From positions 62,001-126,000 of the forward strand of contig NZ_CACSJJ010000004.1 of NCBI RefSeq assembly GCF_902706295.1: a DNA stretch of 64,000 nt, read 5' to 3'. The notes under the pieces were generated by a model that saw nothing but the letters and a program-made list of their open reading frames with translations, did no database searches and was not told the origin of the DNA. The position numbers and the translations under genes were made by a program. Source of the stretch: Arthrobacter sp. 18067 (GTDB lineage: Bacteria; Actinomycetota; Actinomycetes; Actinomycetales; Micrococcaceae). The stretch's first letter is position 1; every line of letters starts with the position of its first letter. Shown piece by piece: positions 8,060 through 15,607 of this stretch.

Positions 8060-10777
8060 ATGAGCAACCCTTCCCCGTCCCCGAAAATCGGCACCCCCAG
8101 CCGGGCTTGGCGGTCCCGTGCCGATGCGTGGGAGTTTTTGGGATACGCCCTCAGGCAGCTCGCCTCGGCCCGACAGCAGGGGTCCGGTTTGCTGTCACAG
8201 ATCGACCGGACCTTTGCCCTCCTGGCAGCGGTTGAACCGTATTGGGCAGAGCCTGGCGTCGACGCTGTGGCCCAGTTACGCCAGTTAATCGACGACGGCG
8301 AACCCCAGGCCGCGCTCCAGCTCCTGGGCGGTTTGTCCCACCTCCCGCTCGCTTCATCCGGTGAAACGGCTGCGGTGCCGCGCGGGGAAGCGGTCGACGA
8401 GGAAACTGTCGACCAGTCCGAGCCGGCTGAGCGTCCACGCTTTGAGGTTCTCGTGGTGGACACCATTGAGCCCGAGGAATCCGAAGCACTCAAGAACACC
8501 ATGGCTGCCCAGCGCCGCCCTTCGGATGCGTTCACCTACACGGTCAACGTGGTTCCCAGCTATGAGGATGCCTTGGTGGCCATCATGCTGAACCCCGATA
8601 TCCAGTCTGTTGTCCTTCGCCCGGGCTTCTCCCTCCGCAGCTCCCACCTCTTGGGCAGCGACCTCCAACGATTCCTGGTCCGGCACACTTCCGCAGACTT
8701 GCGGGACTCGCGCCCCATCGAGCGGATCCTTGCCCTGGCTGAGGCTGTCTCCGGGCTTCGGCCGGAGCTTGATGTCTACCTGGTGGCAGGGGTTTCCATC
8801 GAGTCCCTGGCGGGATCCCTGACGCGAAAGTTCCGGCGGATTTTCCGGCGACAGGACCATCTGGACCTGCATCTGTCCTTGCTGTCCGGGGTGGCCGAAC
8901 GCTACGAAACGCCGTTCTTCACGGCGTTGCAGGACTACAGCCGCCGGCCGGCCAGTGTCTTCCACGCCCTGCCGATTTCCCGGGGCGCGTCGGTAGGGAC
9001 TTCACCCTGGATCCGGGACATGGCCGATTTTTACGGGACAAACCTGCTGTTGGCCGAAACGTCCGCCACCTCGGGCGGGCTGGACTCTTTGCTGGACCCT
9101 CACGGGTCCATCAAACGCGCACAGGAACTTGCTGCCCGGGCCTTCGGGGCGCAACGAACCTACTTTGTCACCAACGGCACGTCCACGGCCAACAAGATTG
9201 TGCATCAATCGCTGCTTGCCCCGGGCGATGTTGTGCTGGTGGACCGCAACTGCCACAAATCGCATCACTACGCGTTCGTGCTCGCGGGTGCCCGAGTTTC
9301 GTACTTGGACGCCTATCCCCTGGACCAGTACGCGTTTTACGGCGCTGTTCCCCTGGCCAGCCTGAAGGGCAGGCTCCTGGAATATCGGCGGGCTGGCAGG
9401 CTTCATGAAGTGAAGATGGTGACCCTCACCAACTGCACGTTTGATGGTGTTGTCTACGATGTCGAAAGGGTCATGGAGGAATGCTTGGCCATCAAACCGG
9501 ATCTGGTTTTCCTGTGGGATGAGGCGTGGTTTGCCTTCGCCCGATCCCATCCGGTGTACCGCCGTCGAACCGGCATGGCGGCAGCAGCCGCCCTGGAAGC
9601 TTCCTTCAGCGATCCTGCCTACGCCGCCCGGTATGCGGAACAGGCCGCAGCCCTTCATGACCCGGCCACGGGAGAACCCGTTGATGACGACACCTGGCTC
9701 GCCACCAGGCTGATTCCGGATCCTGCCAAGGCACGCCTGCGGGTCTACGCAACGCAGTCAACCCACAAAACGTTGACCTCGCTGCGGCAGGGTTCCATGA
9801 TCCATGTGTTTGACCAGGACTTCGCCGGCTCCAACCGGGAGTCCTTCCGCGAGGCGTACATGACCCATACGTCAACCTCGCCCAACTATCAGATCCTGGC
9901 TTCCCTGGACATTGGCAGGCGACAGGTGGAGCTGGAAGGTTTCGGCCTGGTGCAGCGGCAATCCGACCTTGCTGTGTCCGTGGCCCAGGCCGTTGCCAGG
10001 CACCCCCTGCTGAAGAAGTACTTCCGTGTGTTGACCTCGCGGGACCTCATCGGTTCGCGCTACAGGGAAACCGCCTCCAGCATGCCGCTGCGGGATGGGC
10101 TGGCGGAGCTGGAAGACGCCTGGCAGCGGGACGAGTTCGTCATCGATCCCAGCCGCCTGACGCTGGACATCAGCAAGACGGGGATCGACGGCGATACTTT
10201 CCGCCACAGCTACCTCATGGATGATCACGGCATTCAGGTGAACAAAACGTCCCGGAACACGGTGCTGTTCATGACCAACATCGGCACCTCCCGCAGCTCC
10301 GTGGCGTACCTGATCGAGGTCCTGGTGAAACTCGCTGAGGGCTTTGAGAATCCTCATCCATCGGCGCGGCAGCGGTCACTTCCTGCCGCCTCTGACGCTT
10401 CCCGCCCGACTCCCCCGCTCCCGGACTTCAGCACCTTTGCCGCGCGCTTCCGTGTGGACGATTCCTGCGAGGACGGGGACATCCGGGCTGCCTACTTTGA
10501 GAGCTACAAACCCGATTCCACGGTGTACCTGTCCGCGGCTGACGTGGCTTCTGCTGTGGCCGAAGGACAGGAAGTAATCTCGGCAGGATTCGTTACACCG
10601 TATCCGCCGGGGTTCCCCATTCTGGTCCCGGGCCAGATGATCACCCGGCAGACCCTCGAATTCATGGCTGCTTTGGATACCCGCGAAATTCACGGCTTTG
10701 ATCACGAACGGGGGTATCGGGTGTTCGTGGAGCCTGTCTCGTTTTCGGCTTCCGGGCTGTTGGCGGCAGCTTCCTAG
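8060..10777 (+). CDS. PLP-dependent Orn/Lys/Arg-type amino-acid decarboxylase, long Rv2531c-like form
   Basis: Fold-type I basic amino-acid decarboxylase of 905 residues. The first 130 residues are family-specific. A response-regulator-like wing domain (FEVLVVDTIEPEESEALK...) spans about residues 130-270, and the PLP core follows. Core motifs are MAD-FYGTNLLLAETSATSGG, GTSTANKIVHQS, RNCHKSHHYA, FLWDEAWFAFARSHP, and the PLP lysine in TQSTHKTLTSLRQGSMIH. The C-terminal domain has PYPPGFPILVPGQ. The layout and motifs match, from memory, the M. tuberculosis protein Rv2531c, whose substrate is not established. ATG 8060 is preferred to TTG 8045 or GTG 8051. It is translated with the upstream permease, suggesting import and decarboxylation of one amino acid, either for polyamine synthesis or acid defence. 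Confidence 0.87.
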   Translation: MSNPSPSPKIGTPSRAWRSRADAWEFLGYALRQLASARQQGSGLLSQIDRTFALLAAVEPYWAEPGVDAVAQLRQLIDDGEPQAALQLLGGLSHLPLASSGETAAVPRGEAVDEETVDQSEPAERPRFEVLVVDTIEPEESEALKNTMAAQRRPSDAFTYTVNVVPSYEDALVAIMLNPDIQSVVLRPGFSLRSSHLLGSDLQRFLVRHTSADLRDSRPIERILALAEAVSGLRPELDVYLVAGVSIESLAGSLTRKFRRIFRRQDHLDLHLSLLSGVAERYETPFFTALQDYSRRPASVFHALPISRGASVGTSPWIRDMADFYGTNLLLAETSATSGGLDSLLDPHGSIKRAQELAARAFGAQRTYFVTNGTSTANKIVHQSLLAPGDVVLVDRNCHKSHHYAFVLAGARVSYLDAYPLDQYAFYGAVPLASLKGRLLEYRRAGRLHEVKMVTLTNCTFDGVVYDVERVMEECLAIKPDLVFLWDEAWFAFARSHPVYRRRTGMAAAAALEASFSDPAYAARYAEQAAALHDPATGEPVDDDTWLATRLIPDPAKARLRVYATQSTHKTLTSLRQGSMIHVFDQDFAGSNRESFREAYMTHTSTSPNYQILASLDIGRRQVELEGFGLVQRQSDLAVSVAQAVARHPLLKKYFRVLTSRDLIGSRYRETASSMPLRDGLAELEDAWQRDEFVIDPSRLTLDISKTGIDGDTFRHSYLMDDHGIQVNKTSRNTVLFMTNIGTSRSSVAYLIEVLVKLAEGFENPHPSARQRSLPAASDASRPTPPLPDFSTFAARFRVDDSCEDGDIRAAYFESYKPDSTVYLSAADVASAVAEGQEVISAGFVTPYPPGFPILVPGQMITRQTLEFMAALDTREIHGFDHERGYRVFVEPVSFSASGLLAAAS

Positions 10778-11811
10778 GCTTTCGCGTCCCATCCGATAGC
10801 CGGCGCGACGTGCTTGGCGACGTTGCCCAGCAGCTTGGCGTTGTAGTCGACGCCAAGCTGGTTGGGCACTGTGAGGAGGACGGTGTCCGCTGCTTGCACG
10901 GCTGCGTCCTTGGCCAGCTCGTCTGCTAATTGATCCGGCTCGCCGATGTAGCTTTTCCCGAAACGGGACAACGCGCCGTCGAGTATTCCAACCTGGTCCT
11001 GGCTGTCTGCCTGCGCGCGGAGGCCGAAGTAGTGGTAGTCGACGTCGTCCACGATGGGGATCACGCTGCGGCTCACGGAGATCCTCGGTTCAAAGTCGTG
11101 ACCGGCCGCAGCCCAGGCTTCACGGAACATGTGGATCTGCTCCGCCTGCAGCTCGTCGAACGGCACACCTGTGTCCTCGGTGAGGAGCGTGGAGCTCATG
11201 AGGTTCATGCCTTGTTCCGCTGCCCACACGGCAGTTTTGCGGGTTCCGGCACCCCACCAGATTCTTTGTGGGAGACCAGGTGACTGGGGTTGGATAGGCA
11301 GCAGACCTGTGGCCCCACCCGCGTAATGCGGATCTGCCTCAGCGACACCGTGCCCGGCGATGGCTTTCCGGAACAGTGCGGTGTGACGGCGTGCCATGTC
11401 GCCTCCGTCCTCACCATCTGCGGGGACATAGCCGAAGTTTGCGGCACCATTCCGTGCTGGCTCGGGTGAACCACGGCTCACACCGAGCTGGAGCCTTCCA
11501 TCACTGATGAGGTCCGTGGCGGCGGCTTCCTCGGCCATGTAGAGCGGGTTCTCGTAGCGCATGTCGATCACGCCTGTACCCATCTCGATCCGGCTGGTCC
11601 TGGCAGCGATCGCGCTCAGGAGCGGGAAGGGAGAGGCCTGCTGCCTTGCGAAGTGATGGACTCGGAAGAAGGCGCCGTCTATACCCAGTTCCTCCGCTGC
11701 TACAGCGAGTTCAATTCCCTGTTTCAGGGCTTCACCGGCCGTGGGAACCAGCGATCCTGGTACGCGGGCCCAGTGGCCGAAGGACAGGAAGCCGATCCGT
11801 TTGTTGTGCAT
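10774..11811 (-). CDS. LLM-class (luciferase-like) flavin-dependent oxidoreductase
   Basis: Predicted FMN/F420-type monooxygenase with a TIM-barrel bacterial-luciferase fold, about 345 residues. Family stretches visible are KRIGFLSFGHWARVPG at the N-terminus, DGAFFRVHHFARQQASPFPL, MGTGVIDMRYENPLYMAEE, GRLQLGVSRGSPEPA, and the C-terminal SYIGEPDQLADEL. The substrate is unknown. ATG 11811 was chosen because homologues begin directly at this segment; a TTG at 11848-11850 would overlap the upstream stop by TTGA and add 13 residues, so that start remains possible. Its stop codon shares the CTAG at 10774-10777 with the stop of the convergent decarboxylase, leaving no space between the two genes. 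Confidence 0.85.
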   Translation of the reverse strand: MHNKRIGFLSFGHWARVPGSLVPTAGEALKQGIELAVAAEELGIDGAFFRVHHFARQQASPFPLLSAIAARTSRIEMGTGVIDMRYENPLYMAEEAAATDLISDGRLQLGVSRGSPEPARNGAANFGYVPADGEDGGDMARRHTALFRKAIAGHGVAEADPHYAGGATGLLPIQPQSPGLPQRIWWGAGTRKTAVWAAEQGMNLMSSTLLTEDTGVPFDELQAEQIHMFREAWAAAGHDFEPRISVSRSVIPIVDDVDYHYFGLRAQADSQDQVGILDGALSRFGKSYIGEPDQLADELAKDAAVQAADTVLLTVPNQLGVDYNAKLLGNVAKHVAPAIGWDAKA

Positions 11812-11846
11812 GTCCCGAACAACGCTGACCAGTCCCGGCTCATTCC

Positions 11847-12404
11847 TCAATCAGCGCGTCGATAGTGCATGGCGACCGCGCCGTTGCTGAGCGGCTCCGC
11901 CGAGATCAGTTCGAGGCGTCGGGTGCTGGGCAGCCCGCCTTCGTACAGCGTGGGGCCGTGACCGGCGATCATGGGGTGGACGAGGAATTTGTACTCATCG
12001 ATCAGATCCAATCGGTCCAGCTCTGTGGCAAGCTTCCCGCTGCCGACAAGCACCCCGCTGGGAGTCCTGTCCTTGAGTTCCTGCACCGCCGTGCGCAGCT
12101 GGCCGACGAGGTGGTGGCTGTTGGTCCAAGGGAAGTCGCTGCGCGTCGCCGAGACGACATACTTGGGCTTGGCTTCCAATTTGAGCGCCCACTCCTTCAA
12201 CGCCGGCGGCGCATCGACCTCGCCGCGGGCCACCAACGGCCAGTAGACCTCCATCATTTCGTAGGTGGTTCGGCCCCAGAGCATTGCGCCGCTTTGGTCC
12301 AGAAGGCGGGTGAAGTGGACGTGCGTATCGTCATCGGCGATGCCCTCCCGGTGGTCAATGCAACCATCCAAAGTGACATTGATGCTGAACGTTAAGAGGC
12401 CCAT
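11847..12404 (-). CDS. Dihydrofolate reductase-family protein (RibD C-terminal-like)
   Basis: A 185-residue single-domain protein of the large DHFR/RibD reductase superfamily. It shows the N-terminal strand LLTFSINVTLDGCIDH, the nucleotide-site motif GAMLWGRTTYEMME, the central PKYVVSATR, GVLVGSGKLATEL and the C-terminal DEYKFLVHPMIAGHGPTL. Such stand-alone actinobacterial members are rarely the housekeeping folate enzyme and their substrates are usually unknown. The gene directly precedes the luciferase-like oxidoreductase on the same strand, so the two may be co-expressed. The ATG at 12404 is the only sensible start. Confidence 0.88.
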   Translation of the reverse strand: MGLLTFSINVTLDGCIDHREGIADDDTHVHFTRLLDQSGAMLWGRTTYEMMEVYWPLVARGEVDAPPALKEWALKLEAKPKYVVSATRSDFPWTNSHHLVGQLRTAVQELKDRTPSGVLVGSGKLATELDRLDLIDEYKFLVHPMIAGHGPTLYEGGLPSTRRLELISAEPLSNGAVAMHYRRAD

Positions 12405-12425
12405 TCGACGATTCTAGGCTCCCTG

Positions 12426-12496
12426 AAAGCAACGCGGGGTCAGATACGGCCTAAGTTGAGGCCAAACATGGGCCATATCTGACCCCGCGTTGCTTT
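12426..12496. repeat. Long perfect inverted repeat, 21-bp arms (hairpin / possible dispersed intergenic element)
   Basis: AAAGCAACGCGGGGTCAGAT+A at 12426-12446 is the exact reverse complement of 12476-12496. After one mismatch, a further 4-bp GGCC pairs inside, leaving a loop of about 19 bases. It stands between the ABC permease stop (12509) and the DHFR-family start (12404). There is no clean T-tract on either side, so it may be a terminator or an mRNA-end stabiliser. A stem this perfect and GC-rich also resembles a REP/MITE-like repeat. Confidence 0.85.
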
Positions 12497-12508
12497 AGAA
12501 GGAGGAGC

Positions 12509-13453
12509 CTACCGACTGCTGCCCGCCAGCAAACCCCTACGCTGCAGCAAACGCTTCTCGATCGGGCCGAACACCAGGAGCTCGATCAGGATGCCCACGG
12601 CAAGGATGAGCAGGATCGCGGACATCACGATGGCCATGTCGGACAAGGCGCGGCCCTGGTCCAGCAAAGAGCCCAGACCGAAACCGATGGTGCCGCCCAC
12701 TGCGATGATTTCCGCGGCCATGAGGGAGCGCCAGGAGAAGGCCCAGCCCTGCTTCAAACCGCCGATGTAGCCGGGAAGGGCTGCCGGGAGGACGATCTGA
12801 AGCGCCATCTGGAGCCGGTTCGCGCCAAGGACGGTGCCGACGCTTCGATACTGCGGAGGGATCTGATCTACGCCGGAGATCAGCCCGTTGATGATGGACG
12901 GGATGGCACCCATGAAGACCACAAAGTAGACGGTGGCGTCGGTCAGGCCGAACCAGATGATAGCCGCCGGAACCCACGCCACAGATGGAAGGACCTGCAG
13001 GCCGGAAATGAGTGGACCAAACGCACGGCGCAAAGGAGCGACCTGGGCAAGCAAGAGACCGACGGGCGTTGCAATGACCACCGAGATCAGGAATCCGACC
13101 AAGCCTCGCTGCAATGAGGTCCACACCGATTCCTGGACCTTGCCTTCACCCCACAACACGATCAGCTGGTTGAGCACGTCCAGCGGGCCAGGCACTTGGT
13201 CGCGGCGCTTGAGCCCCAGCGAAACGTAGAACTGCCAGGCAAGAATGAGGATCACCAATGCGGCGATCGGCAGCAGCACGCGCTTCCATTCGATCCCGGC
13301 CTTGCGCCCGCTATCGGACTGCAGGTTATCCAGGCCGGCTTCAAGGTCGCGAAGTTCGGAGGCATTGCCCTTCAACGACGGCGACGTGATGTGCTCTTTG
13401 GATTCAGTCACGGGAAGGGTCCGCTCTTCGGTGGTGATGGGGTTACTTGGCAT
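12509..13453 (-). CDS. ABC transporter permease, nitrate/sulfonate/taurine (SsuC/TauC) type
   Basis: Membrane subunit of an importer, 314 residues. An N-terminal cytoplasmic extension of about 60 residues precedes the first membrane helix (RVLLPIAALVILILAWQFYV). Five further helices follow, typical of the SsuC group. TVLGANRLQMALQIVLPAALPGYIGGLKQGWAFSWRSLMAAEII, here in pieces VLGANRLQMALQIVLPAALP and GWAFSWRSLMAAE, is the EAA-loop region that contacts the ATPase. It overlaps the ATPase gene by 11 bp and is the last gene of the three-gene transporter unit. Its position beside the sulfate assimilation operon and its shared promoter type point to a sulfur compound, but the exact ligand is not evident. 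Confidence 0.88.
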   Translation of the reverse strand: MPSNPITTEERTLPVTESKEHITSPSLKGNASELRDLEAGLDNLQSDSGRKAGIEWKRVLLPIAALVILILAWQFYVSLGLKRRDQVPGPLDVLNQLIVLWGEGKVQESVWTSLQRGLVGFLISVVIATPVGLLLAQVAPLRRAFGPLISGLQVLPSVAWVPAAIIWFGLTDATVYFVVFMGAIPSIINGLISGVDQIPPQYRSVGTVLGANRLQMALQIVLPAALPGYIGGLKQGWAFSWRSLMAAEIIAVGGTIGFGLGSLLDQGRALSDMAIVMSAILLILAVGILIELLVFGPIEKRLLQRRGLLAGSSR

Positions 13454-14174
13454 GGCGGCGAATCTCCTCGCGAAGACGGCGGGTGATAACGCCGGTCAGC
13501 TCCCCAGCGCGACCAGCATCGGTACGGTGCTCCTCGGTGACATCCCATTCAGCCACTACACGGCCGGGACGCGAGGACAAGAGCAGCACGCGCTGACCCA
13601 GACGAACGGCTTCGCGCACGTTGTGTGTCACGAACACAATGGTCCGCCCGGTTTCCTTCCAGATGCGTTCAAGCTCATCGTGCAGGAGGTCGCGGGTAAT
13701 GGCGTCGAGGGCAGCAAACGGCTCGTCCATCAACAGCAGCTGCCGGTCCTGCGCCAGCGAACGGGCCAGGGCAACACGCTGCCGCATACCGCCGGACAGT
13801 TCATGTGGGCGCTTGTCGCCGGCGCCACCCAGATGGACCAGTTCCAACAACTCGCTGGCGCGTTCACGCCGGCTCGCCTTGGTGCTGGTCTTGTCCGCCA
13901 ACTGCAGCGCGAGTTCGATGTTGCCGCGCGCGGTCAGCCAGGGAAACAGGGATGCGTCCTGGAACATGAAGGCGGCACCATCGCTGGGGACTTCAAGAGC
14001 GCCCGACGTCGGCTTTTCCAGTCCCGCCATGATGTTCAGCAGGGTGGACTTGCCGCAGCCGGACGCACCGAGGAGGGCGACAAACTCGCCCTGCGCGATG
14101 GTGGCGTTGACGTCGTCCAGCACCGGGGCGCCGTCGCCGAAGCGCTTGCCCAGGTTCTCGAGTACGACTGGCAT
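13443..14174 (-). CDS. ABC transporter ATP-binding protein, SsuB/TauB type
   Basis: ATPase of the sulfonate-type importer, 243 residues. Walker A is GASGCGKST, the Q-loop is FMFQDASLFPWLTARGN, the signature is LSGGMRQRVALARSLA, and Walker B is LLLMDEPFAALDA, followed by FVTHNVREAVRLG as H-loop. MFQDxxLxPW is characteristic of the SsuB/TauB/NrtD group. AGGA seven bases before ATG 14174 is its ribosome-binding site. It follows the binding-protein gene after a 98-bp gap holding a stable hairpin, and overlaps the permease gene downstream. Confidence 0.9.
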   Translation of the reverse strand: MPVVLENLGKRFGDGAPVLDDVNATIAQGEFVALLGASGCGKSTLLNIMAGLEKPTSGALEVPSDGAAFMFQDASLFPWLTARGNIELALQLADKTSTKASRRERASELLELVHLGGAGDKRPHELSGGMRQRVALARSLAQDRQLLLMDEPFAALDAITRDLLHDELERIWKETGRTIVFVTHNVREAVRLGQRVLLLSSRPGRVVAEWDVTEEHRTDAGRAGELTGVITRRLREEIRRHAK

Positions 14175-14216
14175 GGTCCCGTCCTTCGTGTTGATTGGTA
14201 GAGCTGATGTGGCTAA

Positions 14217-14264
14217 AGGCCGGCCCGCTCCCCCGCGAGAATCGAAGGGGAAGCGGACCAGCCC
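14217..14264 (-). terminator. Intercistronic hairpin between binding-protein and ATPase genes
   Basis: GGCCGGCCCGCTCCCC (from 14218) pairs with GGGGAAGCGGACCAGCC (14247-14263). All mismatches become G-U pairs in the minus-strand RNA, giving a stem of about 16 bp. No U-tract follows. Such a structure after a binding-protein gene usually leads to more binding protein than transporter subunits by partial termination or 3' protection. Confidence 0.55.
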
Positions 14265-14272
14265 GTTACTGC

Positions 14273-15427
14273 TTAGTCCTGGCCGAGACCTGCAGCGGAG
14301 GTCTTCTCGCCTTCAACCTCGTTCAAGGTGCGGAGGTCGAAGATGCCGTTGATGTCAGCCTGCTTGGTGGTGCCGGCCTTGACACCGTCTTCCAGCAGCT
14401 TCTTGTACGTTCCCGCGAGCGGGTCGGTGGTGAACTTGATGTTCTGCAGCGCCCGTTCGATCACGTTGGCCGGGAGCGGCTTACCGGCAGTGTCCTTGAG
14501 GACAGCGTTGATGGTTGTCGCCTTCTCCTCAGCCGAAGCCGAGTTGAGCCAGTTCACCGATTCCACGTGGCCCTTCAGGAGTGCCTTCACGGTTTCGGGG
14601 TGTTCAGCGGCGAACTTCTTGTTCACGATCAGGATGGTGGTGGTGAAGTCACCGTTCTCCCACAGGTCCTTCTCGTCAACCAGGACCTTCGCTCCGGCTT
14701 CGAGCACCAGGCGGGAGGCCCACGGCTCAGGCAACCACGCGCCGTCGAGCTTTCCGTCTTGGAAGAGCTTGAGCGACTGGGCGTTTTCGGTCGGGTTGAT
14801 GTTGACGTCGCCGCTGCCATCGGTGTTGGTCTTGAAGCCCTGGTCGCCCAACCAGGCGCGGAGTGCCACGTCCTGGGTTCCGCCGAGCTGCGGAGTGCTG
14901 AGCACCTTGCCCTTGAGATCGGCCGCGGAGTTGATCTCCGGCTTGACCACCAGCTGGGCACCGCCTGCTGCGGCACCGGCGATGATGCTGATGGACTCGC
15001 CGTTGCTCTTGACGAAGGAGTTGATGGCCGGGTTCGGGCCAATGTAGGTGGCGTCGATGGCGCCTGCGTTCAGCGCTTCAATGGCGGCGGGGCCGGCGTT
15101 GAAGATCTGGGTGCTGAGCTTGGTGTCGCCGAGTTCCTTGGCGATGATGCCCTTGCTGGTACCAACCAGCGCCGGGCCGTGGGTCACGTTGCTGAAGTAG
15201 CCGAGCCTGAGCTCAGCGGCGGGCGACGTGGTGGGTGCCGGTGCTGCCTGGTTGTTGTTCTGGGAGACAGCGGAGGCCACTGCGGCGCCTGCACCGATCA
15301 GCAGCACGAGGCCGACGGCGAGGCCGATTTCCAGCGTGCGGCGGCGCTTGGGCTTGGGTGCGGTCTCACCGGCGACGATGCGGGTGGTACCGGAATCGGG
15401 TTTCTGTGACTCGGGTGTGTTTGCCAT
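14273..15427 (-). CDS. ABC transporter substrate-binding protein, sulfonate/nitrate (SsuA/TauA) type
   Basis: Extracytoplasmic receptor of 384 residues. A basic cytoplasmic leader (KPKRRR) is followed by one hydrophobic segment at residues 33-54 and a Pro/Thr-rich linker. There is no lipobox, so it is held by an uncleaved anchor or is cleaved by signal peptidase I. The mature domain starts with ELRLGYFSNVTHGPALVG, with DATYIGPNPAINSF and GGTQDVALRAWL typical of the SsuA/TauA fold. AAGGA before ATG 15427 is the ribosome-binding site. The promoter lies at 15536-15565, so the mRNA has a leader of about 100 nt that includes an 18-codon frame. Substrate class is inferred from family and from the sulfur gene context. 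Confidence 0.87.
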   Translation of the reverse strand: MANTPESQKPDSGTTRIVAGETAPKPKRRRTLEIGLAVGLVLLIGAGAAVASAVSQNNNQAAPAPTTSPAAELRLGYFSNVTHGPALVGTSKGIIAKELGDTKLSTQIFNAGPAAIEALNAGAIDATYIGPNPAINSFVKSNGESISIIAGAAAGGAQLVVKPEINSAADLKGKVLSTPQLGGTQDVALRAWLGDQGFKTNTDGSGDVNINPTENAQSLKLFQDGKLDGAWLPEPWASRLVLEAGAKVLVDEKDLWENGDFTTTILIVNKKFAAEHPETVKALLKGHVESVNWLNSASAEEKATTINAVLKDTAGKPLPANVIERALQNIKFTTDPLAGTYKKLLEDGVKAGTTKQADINGIFDLRTLNEVEGEKTSAAGLGQD

Positions 15428-15472
15428 GGGGGGGTCCTTATGAAAAATGTGGGATGCGGGTTGGGGCGAAGA

Positions 15473-15529
15473 TCAGGCCCCGTAACATCGCCCGTGATGG
15501 GCAAGGAAGGACCATTCCGGAGAGGTCAT
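15473..15529 (-). CDS. Putative leaderless 18-codon leader peptide upstream of sulfonate transporter
   Basis: An ATG at 15529 lies exactly six bases after the -10 box TACTGT, so it would be the very 5' end of the transporter transcript. It opens a frame encoding MTSPEWSFLAHHGRCYGA, ending in TGA at 15473, 45 bp before the binding-protein ATG. It contains a late Cys. Leaderless Cys-containing small frames upstream of sulfur genes are known as translation-based sensors in mycobacteria. Here there is only a single Cys, so the regulatory role is a guess. Confidence 0.35.
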   Translation of the reverse strand: MTSPEWSFLAHHGRCYGA

Positions 15530-15535
15530 GTGTTC

Positions 15536-15565
15536 ACAGTAGGGACTGTCATATTTCCGCTTCAA
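15536..15565 (-). promoter_or_regulatory. Promoter of the sulfonate-type transporter operon
   Basis: Minus-strand -35 TTGAAG (15560-15565), 18-nt spacer, -10 TACTGT (15536-15541). The six-base gap from the -10 box to the ATG at 15529 and the spacer equal those of the cysG and sirA promoters. The -35 hexamer is identical to that of cysG. Confidence 0.55.
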
Positions 15566-15567
15566 TC

Positions 15568-15607
15568 CCGTAGAAACCAAGGTTCACGCAGGGTCACCTG
15601 ACGTCAT
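15568..15607 (-). promoter_or_regulatory. Four-decamer operator upstream of sulfonate transporter
   Basis: Plus-strand cores GAAAC-n5-TTCAC-n5-GTCAC-n5-GTCAT, starting 2 bp from the -35 box. The array overlaps the 3' end of the homocysteine methyltransferase gene (stop at 15584), so the last codons of that gene also serve as operator DNA. It matches the arrays at cysG and sirA in spacing and register. Confidence 0.6.
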
